Shown in pieces: positions 57,125-64,000 of a DNA stretch of 64,000 nucleotides. The first letter of the stretch is position 1, and each line of letters opens with the position of its first letter. The stretch is from Rhodopirellula bahusiensis (GTDB taxonomy: Bacteria; Planctomycetota; Planctomycetia; Pirellulales; Pirellulaceae). The notes under the pieces were generated by a model that had not been told where the DNA came from, did no database searches, and worked only from the letters and a program-made list of their open reading frames with translations. The translations under genes were made by a program, and so were the position numbers. The stretch covers positions 620,001-684,000 of the forward strand of contig NZ_NIZW01000001.1 in the NCBI RefSeq assembly GCF_002727185.1, given 5' to 3'.

Positions 57125-57252
57125 GTAGGCCAGGTTCCACCTGGCTTTGGTGACTGGCCGTTGGATCAACCCCGTCGATCGAAGCCTGAATGGCGATCAC
57201 GCCTCGCTTCTACCGAAGCATCGGCTTGGGTGCCAGGTGAGACCTGGCCTAC
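57125..57252. repeat. REPIN-like element copy 1 (GTAGGCCAGGT family)
   Basis: A 128-base element whose ends are inverted repeats. The left end is GTAGGCCAGGTTCCACCTGG (57125-57144, then C). The reverse complement of the right end (57232-57252) is GTAGGCCAGGTCTCACCTGG, then C. The arms of 21 bases differ at two loop positions. Each arm itself folds (CCAGGT-tcc-ACCTGG; CCAGGT-ctc-ACCTGG). The spacer (57146-57231) has no ORF. Confidence 0.85.
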
Positions 57253-57256
57253 GTTG

Positions 57257-57328
57257 CTGCACGGAAACCAAGACCTCGAAGTCGACTTCCGCAAAGTCGA
57301 AATGCTGGTCCCAACCAGCGAAGAGTAG
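57257..57328 (+). pseudogene. Duplicated 3' tail of the DUF1080 gene
   Basis: Bases 57257-57328 repeat the last 72 bases of the gene at 55750-57099 (57028-57099) almost exactly. The 23-residue translation LHGNQDLEVDFRKVEMLV then PTSEE and its stop are unchanged. The 229-base offset equals one repeat period, one base more than the 228-base offset between the two REPIN-like elements, because one base is lost after the stop. There is no start codon or RBS, so it is a silent fragment left by a tandem duplication. Confidence 0.9.
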
Positions 57329-57352
57329 AATCCGTCCACGACGACAGGTGAC

Positions 57353-57480
57353 GTAGGCCAGGTTCCACCTGGCGTTGGTGACTGGCCGTTGGATCTGCCC
57401 CGTCAAACGAAGCCGGAGTTCCGATCACACCTCGCTTCTGCCGAAGCATCGGCGCGGGTGCCAGGTGAGACCTGGCCTAC
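57353..57480. repeat. REPIN-like element copy 2 (GTAGGCCAGGT family)
   Basis: A second 128-base element with the same inverted ends as copy 1, 228 bases downstream. Its interior differs at several positions (for example GGCGTTGG against GGCTTTGG at the left), so the copies have diverged since duplication. Together with the repeated gene tail it forms a direct duplication of about 229 bases. Bases 57481-57520 lead into the end of the convergent HAD gene. Confidence 0.85.
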
Positions 57481-57520
57481 GAGCCTTGATGTGACGCACG
57501 TTGCGGTCCAGGGCAAACCA

Positions 57521-58369
57521 TCACGCGTTGGCAGCGGCCCAGGCGGCGAAGTTCGTGACGGTGTCGTCTTCACGGTTGCCGACTGGCAGACTGGTTTCGA
57601 CAAAGTCACTGACGTCGCAGAGATCTGCGATTGAATCGACGATCACGTCGGGGCCGTAAGCGAATTGGCCCAGGTCTTCTCTTTTTGTGCCGCCGGACAA
57701 TGTGAGCACCGTTCGGTAACCCATTTGGACTCCGCCGAGGATGTCGGTTTCCATCGTGTCGCCCACCATCACCGTTTGTGATGTGGCAAGCTTTAGTTCC
57801 TTCCGGGCGGCTCGCATCATGATGGGGCTGGGTTTCCCCACGCTGAAGGCTTTGCGTCCTGTAACCGCTTCAAGGTACGCGACCGTGGCCCCGCAACCTG
57901 GGCGTGTGCCGTTCTTGGTCGGGCAACTGGGGTCCAAGTTGGTGGCAATCAGCTTGGCACCACCAAGGATCATGTCGACCGCCGATTCCAACGCATTGAG
58001 CGTGATTGTGCGACCTTCGCCGACAACAACAAAGTCCGGTGAATGATCCACGATTGAAAAACCGTTCTGGTGCATCGCTTGCAACAAACCACCTTCCCCA
58101 ATGATGTATGCGGTGCCATTGGGTTTCAACTTGGCGAGGAAGCGTGCCGTTGCCATCGCACAGGTGAAGATATGAGACTCCTCTACAAAGATCCCCATCC
58201 GTTGGAGTTTGGTTTGAACGTCACGCCGAGTCCTTTGGCTGTTGTTGGTCAAGAACAAAAAAGGAATGTCCTGTCGAATCAATACGTCGATGAACTGATC
58301 GGCTCCTGGGATCAGTTCGCTGCCGCGGTAGATGACACCATCCATGTCGATCAAAAAGCCCGTTTTCAT
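57521..58369 (-). CDS. HAD-IIA family hydrolase (NagD/phosphoglycolate phosphatase-like)
   Basis: A 282-residue cytoplasmic phosphatase of HAD subfamily IIA. Motif I DMDGVIYRG carries the nucleophile Asp (D9) and D11. Motif II is LTNNSQRTRRDV, the C2-type cap includes GVITLD-like strands (YIIGEGGLLQAM), motif III Lys lies in VGKPSPIMMR, and motif IV is MVGDTMETDILGG. NagD-type enzymes dephosphorylate UMP, and relatives act on phosphoglycolate or PNP. The start is ATG 58369; a TTG one codon earlier is possible. No pathway neighbour is adjacent. Confidence 0.9.
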   Translation of the reverse strand: MKTGFLIDMDGVIYRGSELIPGADQFIDVLIRQDIPFLFLTNNSQRTRRDVQTKLQRMGIFVEESHIFTCAMATARFLAKLKPNGTAYIIGEGGLLQAMHQNGFSIVDHSPDFVVVGEGRTITLNALESAVDMILGGAKLIATNLDPSCPTKNGTRPGCGATVAYLEAVTGRKAFSVGKPSPIMMRAARKELKLATSQTVMVGDTMETDILGGVQMGYRTVLTLSGGTKREDLGQFAYGPDVIVDSIADLCDVSDFVETSLPVGNREDDTVTNFAAWAAANA

Positions 58370-58607
58370 CAAATCACTGCAAGAGGTTCGGGAGTTGAAA
58401 ACTTGATTGACAATAGTTTGCCAATCTTGAGAACTCGACCTCGAACGCAGCTTTCATACCAATGATCTAACGGTAGATTCGTGCCCGCTGCATATCAGCA
58501 CGGTTGGACGACCGAACACGTGCGTGAACCTTGAACACCCCCCTGCTCATTTCAACAGCACATTGCACTGAAACAAAAAGGCAGGGTGAATCATCAAGCA
58601 ATTCAGC

Positions 58608-61600
58608 TCACTTCACCTCGAGTGCGTGGCTTTCGCTGTGGCTGTTGTACTGAGGTGCGTACATCGATTCGATGCTCGCCATCCCAGTCTGATAGTTGCC
58701 GCGAAGCTGCACACGACAGCGAGATTCCAATACATAGGTGCCTTTCCTGAGGTAACCAATGAAGAAATGCTCGGCCGCGTCTCGGGTGCTTTGGTAATAA
58801 CCCAGTGCATCTTGTCGCCGGTATTGAGACAACACATTAACGGGCTCGGTGCCGCTACCGCGATGGTCTCGCAAGTGCAAGAATTCCATGTCGCGATCAC
58901 TGCGGATGATCAACCTGGAGACCAGCTCATCGCCTACTCGAACGGGTTCGTCGCCAATAGGACGCAGCACGGGTCCAGAATCCGTCGCACGGACGACAAA
59001 CAGTTGCTTCTCGATTTGCAGAGGCGTTCCATCGTGCGGCGTGATGTTTTCGATGTTCTCAAAGTACTGCCAGTGGACTCCGCCCCAAGCGATGCCTGAG
59101 GTTGTCTTCTTGACCTGAATCAAACCCATTTCGGGGGTGATCTCATCCGCTGAGAAACGGTGCTGGTAGAAACCAGTGCCGGCTTCCACGTTACCCTTGG
59201 GGACTTCTTGCTGCCCCACCGCAATGTCGACGACTTCATCGGAAGCCAGTTTGTCCGTGCCTCGCAGCAGCAACGCGTACACCGCGTCGGCGGTGGATTT
59301 GGTGGTTTCCCAAGACTGAGTTTCTTTCTGACGCAGCAACCAAGCCTGGCAGAGTTCGACCCGCTGGAGATCGCCGGCGACTTCGTCGAGCACCTCGATC
59401 ATCATCGCCTGCGTTTCAATCGGTGCTTGGTGCCACCACCAGCCTGAGTTGGCGTCATTCCAATGCATGCCCTGCTCATCGACCACCGAGCGCTCGATCA
59501 ATGAAGCGACGATTTCCTTGGCCTCTTTGAGTCGGCCCAGTCGATGCAAAGCAATCGCGGCGTGCCCTTGGCTCATGCGACTGGACAAGGACAACCAGTG
59601 TTCTGCGAGTTGGTCGGTCCAGTAATCAACCGCTTCCTTGTGCTCCGGAGCGGTCGGTTGGTTCTTGTAGAAACTGCGACCGTACAACAGCATCGCCACC
59701 GTCGGTGAAACATGTGCCTTGTTGCGGTCCTCTGGCTCGATGCGTTCATAAAGTTTGGTCGCATAAGCGTCCAAGTGCGTGAGCGCTTTCATCGCCACCT
59801 GCATGTCAACATCGACACCCAAATGTTGCAGTCGACCGAATCCGGTGACAATCAGCATGGTGATGGTGTCGTTGGATGGACCACCATCGAACCAAGCGAA
59901 GCTGCCGTCTTCTTTTTGCAGTTCGATCAATCGCCGCGTCAGTCGATCGGCTTGATCGTTGACACGATTGGTGTCGAACAAAATCCCGACGTTGCGACGT
60001 GCTTCCGATTCGGACTTGGACTGCAGCACCCAAGGTGTTTCGGTGAGTGCGATCGACTTCAGTTCTTCGTTCTGTGCCAGGGGACTGTCCAGTGTCACTC
60101 GGCCAGCGACCTCGGGTTGGTTGCGCCATTGTTCAAACACGCGTTCGATTCGCGGGTCGGATGTGGCGATGTGCCGTGCGAGCAAGTTCGCATACAAGCG
60201 ATGGAACGTTTGCTCGCTGCATTCATGGGGATACTCCATCAAGTACGGCAGTGCCATCACGGCGTACCAAGCCGGATTGGAAGTCATCTGAATGGTCAGC
60301 GATTCGCTCGACAGTGTGTCGCTGTTTCCTTCCAACAACTTCGGCAGTTTGAAGGTTTTCGTTTCGGCACCGTCGATTGGCAGTGAAATGGATTCGTGCA
60401 CCAAGATGCGGCGGGTCAAAACCGGCAGATAACCTTCTTCGCCATCCGACAAACGACCGGTCGAACCAACGGCCTTGTAGACCAGGTACCCAATGCCATC
60501 GGGGACCTGGATTCGCCATGAGAATGTCTTGGACTGGCCGGCGGGGATTTCAAACGATTGCTTCGGCTGCGAGTTGCCGACTTGCTCATCGACGGACTCG
60601 CCGCTGGCTGCTGACGACAGGTTCAACGCCACCACGCCGGTTTGAGTTGCGGCGGATTGATTGCTGACTTTGACCGTCAGTTCAATCTCGTCACCTTCCC
60701 GCAACGTGCGTGGCGGATTGGGTTGGACCATCAAGTCTTTGCTGGTCACGGCAGTGCCCGAGATGGTTCCCGAGGAAAGGTTTGCACCGTGGGCGAATCC
60801 CAGCAACTGCCAACGAGTCAATGCTTCCGGCATGGTGAACTTCATCTTCACCCCCCCGTTCTCGTCCGCGATCAATTCGGGGAAGAAGAACGCGGTCTCG
60901 CTCAGGTTTTTGCGAGGCGGAATGCCCGACAAATCGATCTCGGGATCATTCGATTCGGGAGGTGTGCCGTCTGATTCCTCGCGTGATGCGACCTCGTTCT
61001 CTGCCGCGCTGACGCTGAGCATCGCACGCCCGGCACTCTTCCGCATGGGAGCTGATGCGGGCATCGCTCCATCGGCCATCATCATGTCCGATTCAGCGAA
61101 AGCCATTCCGCGTGCCATTGGCATGGGACGTCCGAAATGGTTGTTCAACTGCAGTTCGGAAACCCAATCGGGATAGCTCAGCTCACCGCTGGGGTAACCG
61201 CGGTGCGACCACATCACGACGGTCGACAAGTGTTGCCAGCCGTTGTTCAGGTGCGGGCTGCGTGTGCTTCGATCTCGATAGAAGACGTTGAAGCCAGTTG
61301 CGAAGCGATGTTTGGCAAACACGTCGAGCGAGGCGTCGTACAGCGTTGCCACCATTTCCATGATGGAATCCTGCTGGGCCTTGGTCGACTCATCCACCAC
61401 CTTGGGTTCGATGACCGCTGTCCAAGTTTCTTCCGCACCGGGTTTGAGTTTGGAAACAAAACGTTCCCAGCGAATGGACCACTCTTTGTTCGTCCAAGGA
61501 ACGTTGATGACTTGTTGATGCAGATGCAGACGGTTCTCGTGAACCATCATCACGCGGACGACAAAGCCACCTCGCATCGATTCATCGACCGCTTGGGTGA

Positions 61601-64000
61601 TCTCGATTTGTGTCTTGTCGCCGGACGTCCAATATCGCTGCAAGATCTCGCCACGATGCTCGACTTCCACCAAGGCCTTGGCATCTTCGTAGCCGCTACC
61701 CCAAACCGCGGTGAACGTTTCGCCCGGTTCCCATTGCGATTGAGGCGTCACAAACAGGCTGGCGATTGGCAGACCGAGTTGATCCGCTTTGGGATTGATC
61801 ACTCGCAAAGGCAACAAGGCCGAGACCGAGTTGCCCGCTGAATCGACCGCTGACAAGACCGCTCGGTAGTGTCCCTTGGGAAGCGAGACTTCCCAGGAGC
61901 CTTGGCCATTGGCATCGGTTTGCAAAGTCTTCGAAGATTGCAATTCATCCAGTGGCCACGAATTCGGATCCTCTGGACGAACTCGTTGCGCTTCGTCGTC
62001 CGCATCCACTGGCAACGGTTGATACGAGCCCCAACGCGGTTGCGGAACGACTTCGGGAGCCTTCAATGACCAGACCTCGATTTTGACCTCGGCGGCTTGG
62101 GCTTCGCCATCGAGTGACGTGGTGTGAACCTGAATGTCGACCGGCTCTTGTTCGGTCAGCCAATCGGGTTGAGCGACGCTCATTCGAGCCGACATGGTCG
62201 TGTAGCCCGCCGTGACCGTGCGTTTGTCCGATCGAGTTTCGCCGGTGGTGTCGACCACGTCGGCGGTGATCACGTAGCGGAAGGTGGGTTCGCTGTCTCG
62301 ATCGACCGAGGCATCTGGCACGGCATCAAAGGACACGTCAAAGCGTCCCAGTTCATCCGTGGTTGTTTCGCCTTGCACGATCGTTTGCGGTTCGGCGGGA
62401 GGCGTCGGGATCCACCAGCATCGCCATCCCCACCAAATCGGATATTGGACTTGGCGAACGACGGTGTAGCGAACAGTCGCGTCGTTGATTGCCGCGCCAG
62501 TGTAAGCGGTAGCGCGGCCGGAGACTGTCACGGATTCTTCCAGTCGCACCGGATCCTTGGGAGCGTCCAAGGTCACTTCGAACTTCGGACGTTTGTACTC
62601 TTCCACACGAACGGTGGCGGAACCGCGAGGGAACTCGCGGACGATCAGTCGCATTTGGCCGGTCAGTCCCGAGGTCGGCAAATGGAAGCTGCCATGACAA
62701 CTGCCGCGATCGTTGGTGACCAGATCCAACGTTTCGACCACTTGGTTGTTGGGGTCGAGCAACTGCACCTGCAACGATTTTTGGTTGTGGGTTTGGTACA
62801 GATTCTTTGACTGGTCGTAATTCGTCGCGATGGCTTTGAAGCGAATCGTTTGCCCCGGTCGATAAATCGCTCGGTCGGTGAAGAAAACGGTGCGGCCGCT
62901 GAGTTGATTCGACGTTCGTGCATGACGAATGGAATGATGCTGCTGGGATGGAAGACGATCCTTGCCGTTTTGAGCCAGCAACAACAAGTTGTTCAAGTTG
63001 GTTCCCTGCTCCGCTTTCATCTCGAAGTGACCGTTCTGGTCAGTCGTCAACGACGGCAGCGATCGGTATCGATAACCATTGTTGCGGCTGTTGCGTGGTT
63101 GGTTTTCGTTGGTCCAAGTCCAAATCTTCACCGTCGCTTGAGGGATCGGTTCGCCCGTCTTCGAATCCAACACGTGTCCTTCGAGCGTGCCTTGGTTCCA
63201 ACGACCATCGGTGACGAGCGCCAGTTCGCTGACCCAAACCTGTTTGCCCGCCAGATAGTTCTCTTTCCAAACGAAGTCTTCATTGACACTGGCGATCAGC
63301 ATGTAGCTTCCCTTTGCCAGATCCTTGGGGACCTCGATTCGATGAACTTTGGTTTTGAAATCGGCGGTTTCTTTCAAGTCGACCGACCACTGTTGCATGG
63401 CGGGTTCTTCGCCAAACTTCCTCAACCAGTCGTGCTCGTTGTTCTGAACCATTTGGCCTGAATTCAGCAGTTCGTCAAAGTTCAGCGAGACCAGTTTGAA
63501 GTGCACCTGGTTGATGTTCTTGTAGCTGATTTCGATTTCCGCTTGAGCGGACTCGGAGAGGGCCGGGTTCCAAACGCGTTCGGTCGCGATGTTGAGCTGT
63601 GGTGCTTCGATTTGTTGGATCAAAGCGGCACACTGCTGTCCGCCAAAGCTATCCGGATGGGCTGCTGCCGCGGCTTTCGCGATTTGATGAGCCCGAACGA
63701 ACTCCTCTTTCCCCATCTCTTGTTGAGCCAGCTGGAAACTGGCACGGGCGCTGATGGGATGACTTTGGTTTTCACTCAGGAAACGCTGCATCGCGGCTAG
63801 CGACCGTTCTTCTTTTTCAGAACCCACCGCGTTCTGTTCTGCGAAACGCAAACGATTCCAGTTGGCATCGAGGAACGCGTCATTTTGTTCGTCCGCGTTG
63901 GATTGTCGGAAACGCACCCAATCCTGCATCAACTCGGTGGCTCGGCGAAGCGGCGATTCGAGGTCCGTTTCGGGGATCTCCCAGGCCAGGAAATCAGCAA
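58608..64000 (-). CDS. Alpha-2-macroglobulin-like protein with MG2 domains and thioester motif (5' end cut by the window)
   Basis: At least 1797 codons, open to the right edge, so the start is outside the window. The N-terminal part has TPR-like helices, then macroglobulin (MG) domains (VFFTDRAIYRPGQTIRFKAIA is the MG2 bait-region entry; GFVVRVMMVHENR). The mid-part bears a Met/Gly-rich bait-like segment (MPMARGMAFAESDMMMADG), and a thioester motif CSEQ (in YPHECSEQT, 60210-60221) is followed by toroid helices (ALTHLDAYATKLYERIEP). The C-terminal beta domain ends with SHALEVK. Bacterial A2M proteins trap proteases in the periplasm or on the surface; here the thioester suggests covalent trapping. 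The usual partner, a penicillin-binding protein 1C, is not in the window. Confidence 0.88.
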   Translation of the reverse strand, partial: ADFLAWEIPETDLESPLRRATELMQDWVRFRQSNADEQNDAFLDANWNRLRFAEQNAVGSEKEERSLAAMQRFLSENQSHPISARASFQLAQQEMGKEEFVRAHQIAKAAAAAHPDSFGGQQCAALIQQIEAPQLNIATERVWNPALSESAQAEIEISYKNINQVHFKLVSLNFDELLNSGQMVQNNEHDWLRKFGEEPAMQQWSVDLKETADFKTKVHRIEVPKDLAKGSYMLIASVNEDFVWKENYLAGKQVWVSELALVTDGRWNQGTLEGHVLDSKTGEPIPQATVKIWTWTNENQPRNSRNNGYRYRSLPSLTTDQNGHFEMKAEQGTNLNNLLLLAQNGKDRLPSQQHHSIRHARTSNQLSGRTVFFTDRAIYRPGQTIRFKAIATNYDQSKNLYQTHNQKSLQVQLLDPNNQVVETLDLVTNDRGSCHGSFHLPTSGLTGQMRLIVREFPRGSATVRVEEYKRPKFEVTLDAPKDPVRLEESVTVSGRATAYTGAAINDATVRYTVVRQVQYPIWWGWRCWWIPTPPAEPQTIVQGETTTDELGRFDVSFDAVPDASVDRDSEPTFRYVITADVVDTTGETRSDKRTVTAGYTTMSARMSVAQPDWLTEQEPVDIQVHTTSLDGEAQAAEVKIEVWSLKAPEVVPQPRWGSYQPLPVDADDEAQRVRPEDPNSWPLDELQSSKTLQTDANGQGSWEVSLPKGHYRAVLSAVDSAGNSVSALLPLRVINPKADQLGLPIASLFVTPQSQWEPGETFTAVWGSGYEDAKALVEVEHRGEILQRYWTSGDKTQIEITQAVDESMRGGFVVRVMMVHENRLHLHQQVINVPWTNKEWSIRWERFVSKLKPGAEETWTAVIEPKVVDESTKAQQDSIMEMVATLYDASLDVFAKHRFATGFNVFYRDRSTRSPHLNNGWQHLSTVVMWSHRGYPSGELSYPDWVSELQLNNHFGRPMPMARGMAFAESDMMMADGAMPASAPMRKSAGRAMLSVSAAENEVASREESDGTPPESNDPEIDLSGIPPRKNLSETAFFFPELIADENGGVKMKFTMPEALTRWQLLGFAHGANLSSGTISGTAVTSKDLMVQPNPPRTLREGDEIELTVKVSNQSAATQTGVVALNLSSAASGESVDEQVGNSQPKQSFEIPAGQSKTFSWRIQVPDGIGYLVYKAVGSTGRLSDGEEGYLPVLTRRILVHESISLPIDGAETKTFKLPKLLEGNSDTLSSESLTIQMTSNPAWYAVMALPYLMEYPHECSEQTFHRLYANLLARHIATSDPRIERVFEQWRNQPEVAGRVTLDSPLAQNEELKSIALTETPWVLQSKSESEARRNVGILFDTNRVNDQADRLTRRLIELQKEDGSFAWFDGGPSNDTITMLIVTGFGRLQHLGVDVDMQVAMKALTHLDAYATKLYERIEPEDRNKAHVSPTVAMLLYGRSFYKNQPTAPEHKEAVDYWTDQLAEHWLSLSSRMSQGHAAIALHRLGRLKEAKEIVASLIERSVVDEQGMHWNDANSGWWWHQAPIETQAMMIEVLDEVAGDLQRVELCQAWLLRQKETQSWETTKSTADAVYALLLRGTDKLASDEVVDIAVGQQEVPKGNVEAGTGFYQHRFSADEITPEMGLIQVKKTTSGIAWGGVHWQYFENIENITPHDGTPLQIEKQLFVVRATDSGPVLRPIGDEPVRVGDELVSRLIIRSDRDMEFLHLRDHRGSGTEPVNVLSQYRRQDALGYYQSTRDAAEHFFIGYLRKGTYVLESRCRVQLRGNYQTGMASIESMYAPQYNSHSESHALEVK

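Noticed and set aside
1-64000. tRNA, rRNA, tmRNA or CRISPR arrays
   Set aside because: Scanning intergenic regions I saw no GGTTCGAATCC-type T-arm with a matching acceptor stem, and no evenly spaced direct repeats. A tRNAscan-SE and CRISPR search would settle this.

Overview
The window looks like a chromosome segment of a planctomycete close to Rhodopirellula (order Pirellulales). The evidence is the combination of two DUF1559 'prepilin-like' proteins, a 1263-residue membrane-bound-dehydrogenase/HEAT/haem (CxxCH) protein, a sulfatase, DUF1080 and DUF5060 carbohydrate-related proteins, a TPR plus ASPIC/UnbV lipoprotein, DPFG-repeat tails, weak Shine-Dalgarno signals and frequent TTG/GTG start candidates. 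This assignment is inference from gene content, not from a database match. I see no rRNA, tRNA, CRISPR array, prophage or intact insertion sequence.

Layout. 1-9 kb is housekeeping: clpB (cut by the window edge) and dnaK on the minus strand, pheA on the plus strand, then moxR and gyrB on the minus strand. 9-20 kb holds a secreted beta-propeller protein with a DPFG tail, a PfpI/VWA/YraN operon, an M20 deacylase, the Mg2+ transporter mgtE and the giant haem-CxxCH protein. 20-28 kb holds a DUF2585-like membrane protein, a single-anchor protein, and a tight plus-strand operon of oxidoreductase, ispD, tyrS, a GH10 xylanase and an RsmC-like methyltransferase. 28-31 kb has an ArsR-type regulator coupled to a small membrane protein, an 840-base gene-free island of repeats, and a DUF5060/apiosidase-like protein. 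31-39 kb contains a TPR/ASPIC lipoprotein and an XPB-like helicase overlapping a DUF790/Bax1-like nuclease. 39-48 kb holds two DUF1559 units, a redoxin/cytochrome/copper-monooxygenase fusion, UDP-sugar epimerases and a lipoprotein operon with a small four-cysteine protein. 48-64 kb holds a secreted TPR-like protein, a Wza-like polysaccharide export protein, lysA, a 2Fe-2S ferredoxin, a sulfatase, a double DUF1080 protein, a HAD-IIA phosphatase and an alpha-2-macroglobulin-like protein that runs off the right edge.

The most unusual signals are: (i) the XPB-Bax1-like helicase-nuclease pair, best known as an archaeal DNA-repair pair; (ii) several families of short extragenic palindromes, many arranged as inverted pairs (REPIN-like), one showing compensatory base changes in its stem and another tied to a tandem duplication of a gene's 3' end; (iii) a three-domain redox enzyme fusion with PHM-like copper ligands; and (iv) repeated TGCC-N5-GGCA-like motifs between dnaK and pheA, where no CIRCE element is present.
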